Assembly (NCBI GenBank): GCA_024742415.1
Contig: JANSYN010000018.1
Location: 1 to 64,000, forward strand
DNA length: 64,000 nucleotides
Direction: 5' to 3'
DNA from: Gammaproteobacteria bacterium
Lineage (GTDB): Bacteria > Pseudomonadota > Gammaproteobacteria > Pseudomonadales > Halieaceae
Part shown: positions 7,739 through 18,729 of the stretch, in pieces
Layout: every line of letters starts with the position of its first letter
Position numbering within the stretch: position 1 is the first letter of the stretch
Made by a program: the position numbers and the translations under genes
Notes under the pieces: model-generated
The model's input: only the letters and a program-made list of their open reading frames with translations
Database searches by the model: none
What the model was told of the DNA's origin: nothing

Positions 7739-10417
7739 ATGATTAGCTACGCACCACTTTATCTACTACTGGTTGGACTCGTTGCCGCCTTTGCGGTCTA
7801 CCTGGTGGTGCGACGTGGACTGTCTGGCCCGGCGTGCATATTGCTTTTTGTTACGGTGTTTGCCGTTGAATGGGGCTTTGAATCATCGCATGTGAACGCC
7901 GGGCGACACGAAGCCAGGCTGCAGGCCACTCATCAGTTGAACTATCTGGGGCAGCGGCTTGGCGGCCTGCTGCGTTCGCACCTTGCCGCCACAGAGGGAC
8001 TGGCCGCCTACGTTGCCTCCCACCCTGAGTTGACTGAAGCCGAGTTTGAAAACTTTGCCGCCAAGATAATGAAGCGGCAGGAGTACCTGATTAACCTTGC
8101 CGTTGCGCCCGACCTTGTAGTCACCATGGTGCATCCTCTTGAGGGCAACGAAGCAGCGCTAGGTTTGAACTACCTCGAGATGCCCTCGCAAATTAGTGCG
8201 GTACTCAAAGCGCGAGACCAGGCCAAACCCGTTCTCGCAGGCCCTGTGGACCTGGTACAAGGCGGTGTTGGCCTGATCGGCCGCTTGCCGGTGTTCGTGA
8301 CTGACCAACAAGGTAATCGCACGTTCTGGGGTATTGTTTCTGCCACCATTGATGCGCACCGTTTGTTTGCCGCCAGCGGTCTGTTTGAGTATCGCGATGG
8401 CATGCAGGTCGCTCTGCGCGGAGCCGACGGCAAGGGCAAGACCGGTGAAATTATTTTCGGCTCACCTGATCTGTTTACCGAAAAGAGCATGCTCGACCTG
8501 GAAATCCCCGTAGCCTCCGGGCGCTGGGTCTTGTCAGGTTACTACCCGGAGTACGCTGGTTTAGCGTTTGGCGTTTGGTTCCTGCGCATCGTTGCGCTGC
8601 TGGTGGTGCTTGTATGGTTATTTGGTCTGGAACAGAATCATCGGGTTCGTACCAACGAGCGCTACTACCGTAAGCAGATACGCGCAGGTCAGCAGCTGAT
8701 GCAAGAAGCCGGCAAGATGGCCGGCGTTGCCGGTTGGAAGATCGACAAAAGCGGTAGAGAGGTGCGCTTTAGCGACGAATTTTCAAAAATGGTGGGGTTA
8801 AGCCACCTTGAGTTTGCGGCGAGCGAACAGTTGCTGGCGCGACTCTCGCAAGAGGCGCGCGAGCAGGTCGATAAAGCGGTCCGCCGAAGTTTTTCACATG
8901 GCGATTCGTTCGACATTGAAGTCTCGTTTGAACGCTCCGACGGCGAGCGATGGCTACGCATCCTGGGCAATCCCGTACACGAGCACGGTGAAGTGGTGGA
9001 AGTCGTTGGAGCGATTCAGGACGTAACTGAACGCAAGCACTTCATCCAGACTATCGAGCGCCAGGCCACCACAGACAACCTCACAGAACTGCCCAATCGG
9101 AACCAGTTTGACGTGTTTCTTGAGCGTGAGATTGCCAGAAGTCGGCGCAGGACGCAGCGGCTGGCAGTGCTGTTTATTGACCTCGATGAATTCAAGTCAG
9201 TGAATGACAACCTGGGTCACAACGGTGGAGATGAACTGCTGATAGAGGCCTCGAAACGGATTCTGGCATGCATACGCGAATCTGATACGGTCGCACGCCT
9301 GAGCGGCGACGAGTTCGCGGTGATACTGCCAGACATCGAATCCGCCAATGCAGCATCCGTGGTTGCCGCAAAAATCGTAGCGGCCATGAACCAGCCGTTC
9401 GAACTGTGCGATCGCAAGATATTTATCAGTGCCAGTCTGGGGATCGCTGTTTATCCGGATGACGGCAAAACCACCGACGAGCTGCTGATCAACGCTGACC
9501 AGGCTATGTATGAAGTGAAGAAGTCAGTACGCAATGACTTCACCTTCTTTACCCAGGAACTGCAGCAACGCTCAGAAGAGCGGCATGATTTATTCAATAA
9601 GTTGTCGCTGGCAGTATCCGAGCAACGTCTTGAGCTGCATTACCAGCCGATCATTCCACTGGACGGCACGGGGCGCATCGCTTGTGAAGCGCTGGTGCGT
9701 TGGCGTGAGGATGGCAAGTATATTCCGCCGGATGCGTTCATCCCACTAGCGGAAGAAACGGGTCTGATTACCGAGATCGATCGTTTCGTGTTACAGGAGG
9801 CAACCGCGTTTATGGAATCCCTGGCGGCCAATGGGGTTGAGCCTCCGGGTTTGTCGGTAAACGTTTCGCCAAGAATATTCTTTGATCGGGCCGGGGAATT
9901 GGCGCGCTGGATAGAGCACGTTAAGCTCTGCGCGCAGCGTACAGACCTGACGATAGAAATCACCGAGCGGCTGTTAACGCAGGACACGCCGCACGCTATG
10001 GTCGTGCTGCAGCAGCTTCGGGCCGACGGCGTCAAGATTGCGATTGATGACTTTGGCACCGGCTATTCGTCGCTGAGTTATCTGGCGAAGTTTCCAGTAG
10101 ATACCTTGAAAGTGGATGCATTCTTCGTGAGTAAGATTCCGCATGATGCCTCTGCGGTCACCTTGACGGAATCTATACTGAGCCTTGGTCGCGAGCTGTC
10201 GTTGCGCCTGGTGGCGGAGGGCGTAGAGACGGCCGAGCAGTTGCACTTCCTGGAAGAGCGCGGCTGCCACAGTGCTCAGGGGTTCTGGATGAGCAGACCA
10301 CAGCCCGCACACGATTTTTCCCGATGGTTGTCTTTGTATCGCGACGCGCTGGCCGGTTGTGAAACATCGGCAGCGCAACCGGCCATTGCCAGGCTGATTG
10401 CACCACTGCAGCGCTAG
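7739..10417 (+). CDS. CHASE-PAS-GGDEF-EAL membrane sensor for cyclic di-GMP turnover
   Basis: This 892-residue protein makes and/or breaks c-di-GMP. Order: membrane helices near 5-25 and 31-48; an extracytoplasmic CHASE domain (about 70-235, LEGNEAALGLNYLEMP and GGVGLIGRLPVFV); a helix at about 277-300; a PAS domain (about 325-435); GGDEF (about 445-605); EAL (about 625-870). The cyclase motif is SGDEF at 522-526, a variant sometimes active, preceded by an RxxD inhibitory site (RESD). The EAL side looks complete: CEALVRW, NVSPRIF, EITERL, DDFGTGYSS, LKVD, AEGVE. Phosphodiesterase activity is therefore likely, cyclase activity uncertain. The CHASE ligand is unknown. A CRP-type site precedes it. 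Confidence 0.92.
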   Translation: MISYAPLYLLLVGLVAAFAVYLVVRRGLSGPACILLFVTVFAVEWGFESSHVNAGRHEARLQATHQLNYLGQRLGGLLRSHLAATEGLAAYVASHPELTEAEFENFAAKIMKRQEYLINLAVAPDLVVTMVHPLEGNEAALGLNYLEMPSQISAVLKARDQAKPVLAGPVDLVQGGVGLIGRLPVFVTDQQGNRTFWGIVSATIDAHRLFAASGLFEYRDGMQVALRGADGKGKTGEIIFGSPDLFTEKSMLDLEIPVASGRWVLSGYYPEYAGLAFGVWFLRIVALLVVLVWLFGLEQNHRVRTNERYYRKQIRAGQQLMQEAGKMAGVAGWKIDKSGREVRFSDEFSKMVGLSHLEFAASEQLLARLSQEAREQVDKAVRRSFSHGDSFDIEVSFERSDGERWLRILGNPVHEHGEVVEVVGAIQDVTERKHFIQTIERQATTDNLTELPNRNQFDVFLEREIARSRRRTQRLAVLFIDLDEFKSVNDNLGHNGGDELLIEASKRILACIRESDTVARLSGDEFAVILPDIESANAASVVAAKIVAAMNQPFELCDRKIFISASLGIAVYPDDGKTTDELLINADQAMYEVKKSVRNDFTFFTQELQQRSEERHDLFNKLSLAVSEQRLELHYQPIIPLDGTGRIACEALVRWREDGKYIPPDAFIPLAEETGLITEIDRFVLQEATAFMESLAANGVEPPGLSVNVSPRIFFDRAGELARWIEHVKLCAQRTDLTIEITERLLTQDTPHAMVVLQQLRADGVKIAIDDFGTGYSSLSYLAKFPVDTLKVDAFFVSKIPHDASAVTLTESILSLGRELSLRLVAEGVETAEQLHFLEERGCHSAQGFWMSRPQPAHDFSRWLSLYRDALAGCETSAAQPAIARLIAPLQR

Positions 10418-10435
10418 ACGCGCAGCGCCCTGCCT

Positions 10436-11854
10436 TTATCCCGCTGAGCTTGTCCTGCGCCTGCGACGTCGGCGTTGGCCTGCCCCCGCTTCTGACTTGC
10501 CGCGCTGGCCATCCATCTGCGCAACTTTGCCAGTATTGCCGCTGCTGTCACCGCTGTCCGAGCTGTTGCCACCCTTGTTTCCAGAACGGTTACCCGAGTT
10601 ACCCCCGCCATGGTTATTGCCAGCTGCACCGCGTCCGCCGGAACGTCTTGCGCCGCTGCGCGCCTTGGGAGCATGGGCTTTGCCAGCGTTGCCTGCCGGC
10701 TGTCTTGACTCGGGCAAGACGTGGTCCGGTTCGAAGCCTTCTATCTCTTCGCGCGGCAGCACCATCTTGATCAACCTTTCGATATCCCGCAGTTGTTTGA
10801 TCTCGTCTGCACTGACCAGTGAGTGGGCGTCGCCTTCTGCGCCGGCGCGGCCCGTGCGGCCGATTCTGTGCACGTAGTCTTCGGGCACATTGGGCAGATC
10901 AAAATTTATGACGTGTGGTAGTTCTGAGATATCGATGCCTCGCGCGGCAATGTCGGTAGCGACCATCACGTCTACCTTGCCTGCCTTGAAGTCAGCCAGT
11001 GCACGGGTCCTGTTGGCCTGGCTCTTGTTGCCGTGAATGGCAACAGCCCGTATAGCGGCTTTATCCAGTGTTTTCACCAGTTTGTTTGCGCCGTGCTTGG
11101 TACGACTGAACACCAGCACCTGGCGCCAGCCGTTGTCCTTGATCAGGTGTTGCAGCAAGGCAGGTTTTTTGCCTTTGTCGACGGGGTGAATCCGCTGGCG
11201 GACGGTTTCAATGGTCGTGTTGCGTGGTGCTACGTCTATTTCTTCAGGACTGTTCAGCATGGTCTTGGCCAGCTGGCGTATCTCGGGCGAGAAGGTTGCA
11301 CTGAACATCAGCGACTGCTTCTTCTTTGGTAACAACAGCTGGATGCGTTTGATGTCGTGGATGAAACCCATGTCCAGCATTCGATCCGCTTCGTCCAGCA
11401 CCAGGATCTCGACATCGTCGAAATTCACCGCTTTCTGCCCATGAAGATCAAGCAGCCGGCCTGGCGTTGCCACCAGCACGTCTACACCGCGATCCAGCTG
11501 GCTTTTCTGTGGGTTGATATTGACTCCGCCGAAAACGGCGAGCTTCGAGATTTTCAGGTAGCGGCTGTACTCCACGATATTGGCCTGTATCTGCGCAGCC
11601 AGCTCGCGAGTTGGTGTAATGATCAATGCGCGAATGTGGCGCTTCTGCACGCGCGGACCTTCGGCCAGATGCTGCAGAATTGGCAACACGAATGCAGCGG
11701 TTTTACCGGTGCCGGTTTGTGCAGACGCCATCAGGTCAGCGCCCTTGAGTACGGTCGGGATCGTCTGTGCCTGGATGGGCGATGGCGTGGTATAGCCTTT
11801 TTCCTCTACGGCCGTAACGATTGGCGCGATAAGGCCAAGATTTTTGAAACTCAT
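10436..11854 (-). CDS. rhlE: DEAD-box ATP-dependent RNA helicase RhlE
   Basis: A 472-residue RNA helicase with all DEAD-box motifs: the Q motif ([11 protein letters not shown]), [11 protein letters not shown] (motif I), [27 protein letters not shown] (motif II), SATF (III), and [10 protein letters not shown] (VI). The order and the start MSFKNLGL match RhlE, which remodels structured RNA, including rRNA precursors. The C-terminal tail after about residue 390 is disordered and Gly/Asn/Ser-rich and ends in a run of eight arginines, a typical RNA-binding tail. I chose the ATG at 11854, with AAGGAA just before it, over an earlier in-frame codon at 11899. It is convergent with the GGDEF-EAL gene. 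Confidence 0.93.
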   Translation of the reverse strand: MSFKNLGLIAPIVTAVEEKGYTTPSPIQAQTIPTVLKGADLMASAQTGTGKTAAFVLPILQHLAEGPRVQKRHIRALIITPTRELAAQIQANIVEYSRYLKISKLAVFGGVNINPQKSQLDRGVDVLVATPGRLLDLHGQKAVNFDDVEILVLDEADRMLDMGFIHDIKRIQLLLPKKKQSLMFSATFSPEIRQLAKTMLNSPEEIDVAPRNTTIETVRQRIHPVDKGKKPALLQHLIKDNGWRQVLVFSRTKHGANKLVKTLDKAAIRAVAIHGNKSQANRTRALADFKAGKVDVMVATDIAARGIDISELPHVINFDLPNVPEDYVHRIGRTGRAGAEGDAHSLVSADEIKQLRDIERLIKMVLPREEIEGFEPDHVLPESRQPAGNAGKAHAPKARSGARRSGGRGAAGNNHGGGNSGNRSGNKGGNSSDSGDSSGNTGKVAQMDGQRGKSEAGAGQRRRRRRRTSSAG

Positions 11855-12252
11855 AGTATTCCTTGTGGTGCCTGAGCACCCATAGTAATCACTGCCCATT
11901 GGCAGAACGTGGCGGGATCACGCGATCGGTAAAGACGGGGTGAACTTGCCGTGATGTGCGCAATGGCACGTGCGGCATTCAGTAGTGGCACTGCGGATGC
12001 GATCCCGGTAAAACAGGACGATCGAGACTCTGCAGTGCATCACCGTATCTGTCACAGGGTAAAAGCAGACAGAGGGCAGGGCACAGAGGTGTGCCGGCAA
12101 CTAAGGATGACGCTTCCCGCTTTGCTTGATGGTCGCAGTCCTCAGCGAAACACCGGGGCAGCAGCAGGCGAGGGGAATGTACGCGGCATACCTGGCGATT
12201 GCAACCGAAATGCACGGAAGTGGTAATACTGAATGGCCCAGGCCTTGCGTGC
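11855..12252. other. 398-base intergenic stretch between rhlE and the XRE regulator
   Basis: I see no convincing gene here. The open frames of 80-110 codons have no family-like sequence and poor composition. The rhlE leader contains a small hairpin, CTGCC-CATT-GGCAG at 11892-11905, about 38-51 bases before the rhlE ATG. The rhlE promoter should lie here but I could not pick a good -35/-10 pair. Confidence 0.5.
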
Positions 12253-12987
12253 CTAAGCCCGCAGGAATTTTGCGAAGCTGTCATAGCGCCAGTCGCGCAC
12301 AGCAAGGATCAGGGTATTGCCGTGTCGCTCTGACAAGGGCAGGCCGGTGTCTTCCTGGTTGAGCGTGTCGAACTCGCGGGCAAGCTGTTTCAGTTTGCGG
12401 CGTAGCTCAGCGTTGGACTCAGCCGAAAGCATGCCGTTGAGTACGATCAGTTCGTGGTCTTCACGGTCGAAGCGTGCGGCGAAAAAATCCTGCTGGATGA
12501 CGCGCAGGAACATACTTTCGATCGGCCCGTTGGGTAACCAGCGGAAGTTCGGGTTGACGCGCAGTTTGATGCGGTTATTGGGCAGCAGTTCGATCACCTT
12601 GAGCCGATCCAGCCTGGCGAGCTTCTGCACCAGTTCTGTCGCTTCCAATGTGTAGTAGTCGAGGATGTCCTTGAACGTCCAGTGGTTGAGCACGCAAACA
12701 GTCACCAGCAGCAGCGCGGTATCCTCGGCGATATCTTTTTCCTGGGCGTAGGTCAGTTGCTGTAACGCGGTTGCGCGCCGCTCCATGTGTTTAACGAGAT
12801 CTGAAATTTCAACACCAGCGAGTGCGCATATGGCATCGAGTTCGGCCACGCTGAAGTCGTTGTTTGAGAAGCGCCGCTTGATGCTGGATTCCGACAAACC
12901 CAGGGCCTGGCTGATATCGGCGTATTTAATCCCGGCGGCCTTTAGAATACTCTTGAGGGATGCAATCAGGGCGCTGACCTGTGCCAT
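12253..12987 (-). CDS. XRE/HTH-type transcriptional regulator
   Basis: A 244-residue regulator. The N-terminal part (about residues 1-60) is a lambda-repressor-like helix-turn-helix: LKAAGIKYADISQALGLSESSIKRRFS, followed by SVAELDAICALAGVEISDLV. The rest has no domain I can name; it is rich in Leu/Arg/Glu with a hydrophobic centre (DTALLLVTVCVLNHWTFKD) and probably binds a ligand or forms dimers. The ATG at 12987 with AGG upstream fits better than an in-frame ATG at 13026. It is divergent from the lysophospholipid acyltransferase gene at 13119, with 131 bases between starts, so it most likely regulates that gene. That link is inferred from position. Confidence 0.8.
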   Translation of the reverse strand: MAQVSALIASLKSILKAAGIKYADISQALGLSESSIKRRFSNNDFSVAELDAICALAGVEISDLVKHMERRATALQQLTYAQEKDIAEDTALLLVTVCVLNHWTFKDILDYYTLEATELVQKLARLDRLKVIELLPNNRIKLRVNPNFRWLPNGPIESMFLRVIQQDFFAARFDREDHELIVLNGMLSAESNAELRRKLKQLAREFDTLNQEDTGLPLSERHGNTLILAVRDWRYDSFAKFLRA

Positions 12988-13118
12988 ACAGAACCTGTCC
13001 TTTGGTATCAAATAATGATACCACAAGTGCTGACAATCGCTACATGGCGGTTAAAGGTGGCGACAGAAAGTACCTGAACGCATAGTTGGGCCGTTCTTAC
13101 AATAACCGGAGACGGAAT

Positions 13119-16100
13119 ATGTCCCTGCTGCGCCGAATAGCGGGCTTTACGCCCTACCTTATTGTCGTGTTCCTGAACGCGTTTGTGGACCTTGGCCACA
13201 AGATCGTCATTCAGAACACCGTTTTTAAAACGTACTCCGGTCAGGAGCAAGTGGTACTCACGGCCATCGTGAATGGCTTGATCCTGCTGCCCTTTGTGTT
13301 CCTGTTTTCTCCCGCGGGATTTCTCTCAGACCGATTTGCCAAACAGCGCATTATTCGCCATGCAGCGCTCGCCGCGGTTGGCGCAACGCTCGCTATCACT
13401 TACTGCTATTACCAGGGCTGGTTCTGGGGGGCATTCCTGCTCACGCTGGCGTTGGCGGTGCAGAGCGCCATTTATAGCCCGGCAAAATATGGCTACATCA
13501 AGGAGCTGGCCGGCCAGCAGAACCTGGCCAGCGCCAATGGTGCGGTGCAGGCAATTACTATTGCCGGCATCTTGCTGGGTACATTGGTGTTCTCTTACGC
13601 GTTCGAGTTGTTGCTGATTGACCAGGGCGCGCTCTCATCCGGGGAAACGTTAGCAGCTATTGCCCCTATAGGCTGGGTGCTGGTGGCGCTGGCGTTGCTT
13701 GAGTGGTTGTTCACGTTCAGGCTGCCCAGGCGCAAGGAGGGCGACCCAGCCCGCCATTTTGAGTTACAGCCCTACCTGCGGCTGGATTACCTCAAGCGCA
13801 ACCTGCAAGTGATCAGCCATGACACCGCGATCAAGCTGTCCATTGTTGGCCTCGCCACCTTCTGGGCTATCTCACAGGTGCTGCTCGCGGCATTTCCGGC
13901 ATTTGCCAAAGAGACGCTGTTTATCACCAACACCGTGGTGATTCAGGGCGTGCTCGCCTGCTCAGGTATTGGCATCGCAATTGGCTCGATGATCGCCGGA
14001 CGCGTCTCGCGAAACTACATTGAAACCGGGCTGCTGCCCGTGGCAGCCGCAGGTATAACACTGGGTATTCTCTGCCTGCCCGCGCTGCAAAGCGCATTGG
14101 CCATGGCGCTGGCTTTCATGCTGGTGGGTGTCATGGGCGGTATGTTTATTGTTCCGCTCAACTCGATCATTCAGTTCCACGCCCCGGAGTCCCGTCTCGG
14201 CACTATTCTGGCCGGTAACAACTGGGTACAGAACGTGGCCATGCTGGCGGCGCTTGGCCTGACAGTGACATTTGCGCTGGCGGGCATTAACAGCGTCGGC
14301 CTGTTCTATATTCTGTCGTTAGTGGCGCTTGTTGGCACCGGATACACGCTGCGTAAACTGCCGCATTCCTTCGCGCGGATCCTGGCCACGGCGATTCTCA
14401 AGCGTCGCTATAAAGTTGCCGTGGTCGGTTTTGAAAACCTGCCTCGCAGCGGTGCAACCTTGTTGCTGGGGAATCACATTTCGTGGATAGACTGGGCGCT
14501 GGTGCAGATCGCGTGTCCGCGGCCTATTCGATTTGTCATGCTCAAGCGCATTTATGAACTGTGGTACCTCAAACCCTTCTTTAAGCTGTTCGGCGTTGTG
14601 CCCATTGCTGCCGGTCAAAGCCGCGAAAGTATTGAGACCATCAACGCTCTGCTGCAGCGCGGTGAGTGCGTGTGTTTGTTTCCCGAAGGCGCGATCAGTC
14701 GTAACGGTCACCTGGGTAAGTTTCATTCGGGCTACGAGCGCATGGTGGAAGGCGTTAGCGACGGAGTAATCATCCCGTTTTACCTGCACGGCTTGTGGGG
14801 CAGTAGTTTTTCCCGGGCAGAGGAAGGGTTGCGCGATGCGCGAGCCCCGTCGACGCGGCGCGATCTTATTGTGGCTTTTGGCAAAGCCTTGCCCTTGTCG
14901 ACGCCTGCCGAGCAACTCAAGCAGAAAGTATTTGAGCTTTCTATCAGCGCCTGGGACGGCTACACCGCCGCGTTGGAACCGCTCCCGCTGGCAGTGCTGC
15001 GCACCGCGCACCGCCAGCCTGGCGCGGTGGCGGCCATCAACAGTACGGGAGAGAAGCTCACCTACCGACAGTTTGCCGCTGCCACGGCATGCTTCGCCGG
15101 GGCAATTGAAAACGCGTGCCGTGAGGACAACGTGGGTATCTTACTGCCCGCCAGTTCCGCAGCGGCCATTGCAACGGTGGCGGTCAATTTGCGTGGCAAG
15201 GTGGCCGTGCATTTGAATTACACAGCCGGTGCGGTTGCTGTCCATAGCGCGATCGCCAGTGCAGGGGTGAAATCGGTGCTGACCTCGCGGCTGTTCATCA
15301 CCCGGCTGGCCGAGCGCGGCATTGATGTGGATCAGTTGCTGCCGGCGGAGGTTGAGCGCGTCATCCTGGAAGATGTGCGGGAGCAGTTGCCGAAGTGGAA
15401 GCTGGTGACGGCGGCGTTGTTACACACCGCGCTGCCCGCCAGGTGGTTTTATCGTTTGTACGGCCGCAGCGTGGACATCGAGTCGCCCGCGGCCATCCTG
15501 TTCAGCAGTGGCAGCGAGAGTGCGCCCAAGGGGATCGTTCTTTCACACCGCAACATCATGTGTAATTCCAAGCAGATCAGTGACGTACTCAACACGCAGG
15601 TCAATGACGTAATGATGTCCTGCCTGCCGCCCTTCCACTCGTTTGGCTTGACCGTCACCACACTGCTGCCGCTTATTGAGGGCATCCCTATGATTTGTCA
15701 CCCTGACCCCACCGATTCCCTGGGTGTTGCGCGCGCCGTGGCGCGTTATCAGGCTACGTTACTACTGGGGACTTCAACGTTTCTGAGCTTCTATGCGCGC
15801 AACAAAAAAGTCCATCCGCTGATGCTGGATTCCTTGCGCGTGGTGGTTTCAGGTGCTGAGAAACTCTCAGATCGGGTGCGCGATGAGTTTGAGCACAAGT
15901 TCCGCAAGACGATCTATGAGGGCTACGGCGCCACCGAAACTACCCCGGTTGCGAGCGTTAACATTCCAGACGCCATGGACACCACCGATTGGAAGATACA
16001 GGAGGGCAATGTCAAAGGCACGGTAGGTATGCCGCTCCCGGGCACCAGCTTCAGGATCGTCGACCCGGAGACCTTCGCAGAACTTCCGCTGGGCGAAGAT

Positions 16101-16583
16101 GGATTGATCCTGATTTCAGGACAGCAGGTGATGCTGGGGTATCTCAACGATGAGGAACGTACCGCAGAAGTGATTCGTGAGCTCGATGGGCTGCGCTGGT
16201 ATGTGTCGGGGGACAAGGGCCATCTTACCCCTTCCGGTTTCCTCGTGATTGTGGATCGCTACTCACGCTTTGCAAAAATCGCCGGTGAGATGGTGAGTTT
16301 ATCCAGTGTTGAGCAGGTCCTGCTTGAGGCGCTGGGCGATGCGGAGATTGACATCGCCGCCACGGCATTACCCGACGCGCGCAAGGGTGAAAAAGTGGTG
16401 CTGTTGGTCAGTGGTGATGAGGCCCAGCGCGATATTGTTAAGGAAGCGATCACAGCCGCCGAGATCAATCCGTTGATGCGACCTGCTGAAATCTATGCGG
16501 TTGCGGAAATTCCCCGATTGGGTTCCGGCAAGCTCGATCTCTCGCGATTGCGCCAACTGGCACTGCAGCAGGCGGCTGCTTAG
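13119..16583 (+). CDS. aas: Fused lysophospholipid transporter / PlsC acyltransferase / acyl-ACP synthetase (LplT-Aas)
   Basis: This 1154-residue protein joins three activities that in E. coli are split between LplT and Aas. Residues about 1-415 are an MFS transporter (LplT-like, ten to twelve helices, FLSPAGFLSDRF-type loop). Residues about 425-610 are a PlsC acyltransferase with the HX4D motif (His453 and Asp458, NHISWIDW) and FPEGAISR. Residues about 640-1150 are an AMP-forming acyl-ACP synthetase: FSSGSESAPKG (ATP loop), YEGYGATETTP, YVSGDKG and a C-terminal Lys (GSGKLDLSRL). Together they flip lysophospholipid inward and re-acylate it at the inner membrane. The ATG at 13119 has GGAGACGG before it. 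A terminator follows. Confidence 0.92.
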   Translation: MSLLRRIAGFTPYLIVVFLNAFVDLGHKIVIQNTVFKTYSGQEQVVLTAIVNGLILLPFVFLFSPAGFLSDRFAKQRIIRHAALAAVGATLAITYCYYQGWFWGAFLLTLALAVQSAIYSPAKYGYIKELAGQQNLASANGAVQAITIAGILLGTLVFSYAFELLLIDQGALSSGETLAAIAPIGWVLVALALLEWLFTFRLPRRKEGDPARHFELQPYLRLDYLKRNLQVISHDTAIKLSIVGLATFWAISQVLLAAFPAFAKETLFITNTVVIQGVLACSGIGIAIGSMIAGRVSRNYIETGLLPVAAAGITLGILCLPALQSALAMALAFMLVGVMGGMFIVPLNSIIQFHAPESRLGTILAGNNWVQNVAMLAALGLTVTFALAGINSVGLFYILSLVALVGTGYTLRKLPHSFARILATAILKRRYKVAVVGFENLPRSGATLLLGNHISWIDWALVQIACPRPIRFVMLKRIYELWYLKPFFKLFGVVPIAAGQSRESIETINALLQRGECVCLFPEGAISRNGHLGKFHSGYERMVEGVSDGVIIPFYLHGLWGSSFSRAEEGLRDARAPSTRRDLIVAFGKALPLSTPAEQLKQKVFELSISAWDGYTAALEPLPLAVLRTAHRQPGAVAAINSTGEKLTYRQFAAATACFAGAIENACREDNVGILLPASSAAAIATVAVNLRGKVAVHLNYTAGAVAVHSAIASAGVKSVLTSRLFITRLAERGIDVDQLLPAEVERVILEDVREQLPKWKLVTAALLHTALPARWFYRLYGRSVDIESPAAILFSSGSESAPKGIVLSHRNIMCNSKQISDVLNTQVNDVMMSCLPPFHSFGLTVTTLLPLIEGIPMICHPDPTDSLGVARAVARYQATLLLGTSTFLSFYARNKKVHPLMLDSLRVVVSGAEKLSDRVRDEFEHKFRKTIYEGYGATETTPVASVNIPDAMDTTDWKIQEGNVKGTVGMPLPGTSFRIVDPETFAELPLGEDGLILISGQQVMLGYLNDEERTAEVIRELDGLRWYVSGDKGHLTPSGFLVIVDRYSRFAKIAGEMVSLSSVEQVLLEALGDAEIDIAATALPDARKGEKVVLLVSGDEAQRDIVKEAITAAEINPLMRPAEIYAVAEIPRLGSGKLDLSRLRQLALQQAAA

Positions 16584-16643
16584 CGCATCCTGGTGCGCTG
16601 TCGCCTGTCTGCTGCTGCGCGCCGTGACAGGGCGTTCGAGCAC

Positions 16644-16675
16644 AAAAAAACCCGGCAGCAAGGCCGGGTTTTTGT
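16644..16675. terminator. Bidirectional intrinsic terminator
   Basis: CCCGGC (16651-16656) and GCCGGG (16663-16668) form a 6-bp GC stem with a 6-base loop, flanked by seven A on the left and five T on the right. It therefore works as an intrinsic terminator on both strands, ending the convergent acyltransferase and rpoD transcripts. Confidence 0.85.
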
Positions 16676-16689
16676 TTGGGGGAAGCACC

Positions 16690-18501
<1,812 letters not shown>

Positions 18502-18565
18502 CAAACTTGTGCCTTTGAAGTAGTCAAAAATGAAGTGTCAAAAAGTGGAAAAAAATTAGCCGGCG

Positions 18566-18571
18566 ATTATA
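18566..18571 (-). promoter_or_regulatory. Candidate -10 element of an rpoD promoter
   Basis: The minus strand reads TATAAT here, a perfect -10 hexamer 65 bases before the rpoD ATG, in an AT-rich stretch of the 228-base dnaG-rpoD gap. No good -35 hexamer lies 16-18 bases upstream, so activity would depend on other elements. Internal rpoD promoters are usual in this operon. Confidence 0.4.
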
Positions 18572-18729
18572 CCCAGAAAAACGCCGCTGACCTACTAGTA
18601 ATCCATTGAATTTCAAGTCCTATCAGTCTTTTAGACCCGTTTTCAGCCCGAAAATTCGCTTTCGTTCTGCGACTGTGTCAGTAGGTACGAAACTGCGTTT
18701 TGCTGGCGTTTACGGAAGGGCCAACGGTG

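Noticed and set aside
11951-12226. A 91-codon open frame in the rhlE-XRE gap
   Set aside because: No ribosome site, no recognisable motif, poor amino-acid composition, and other frames of similar length overlap it.
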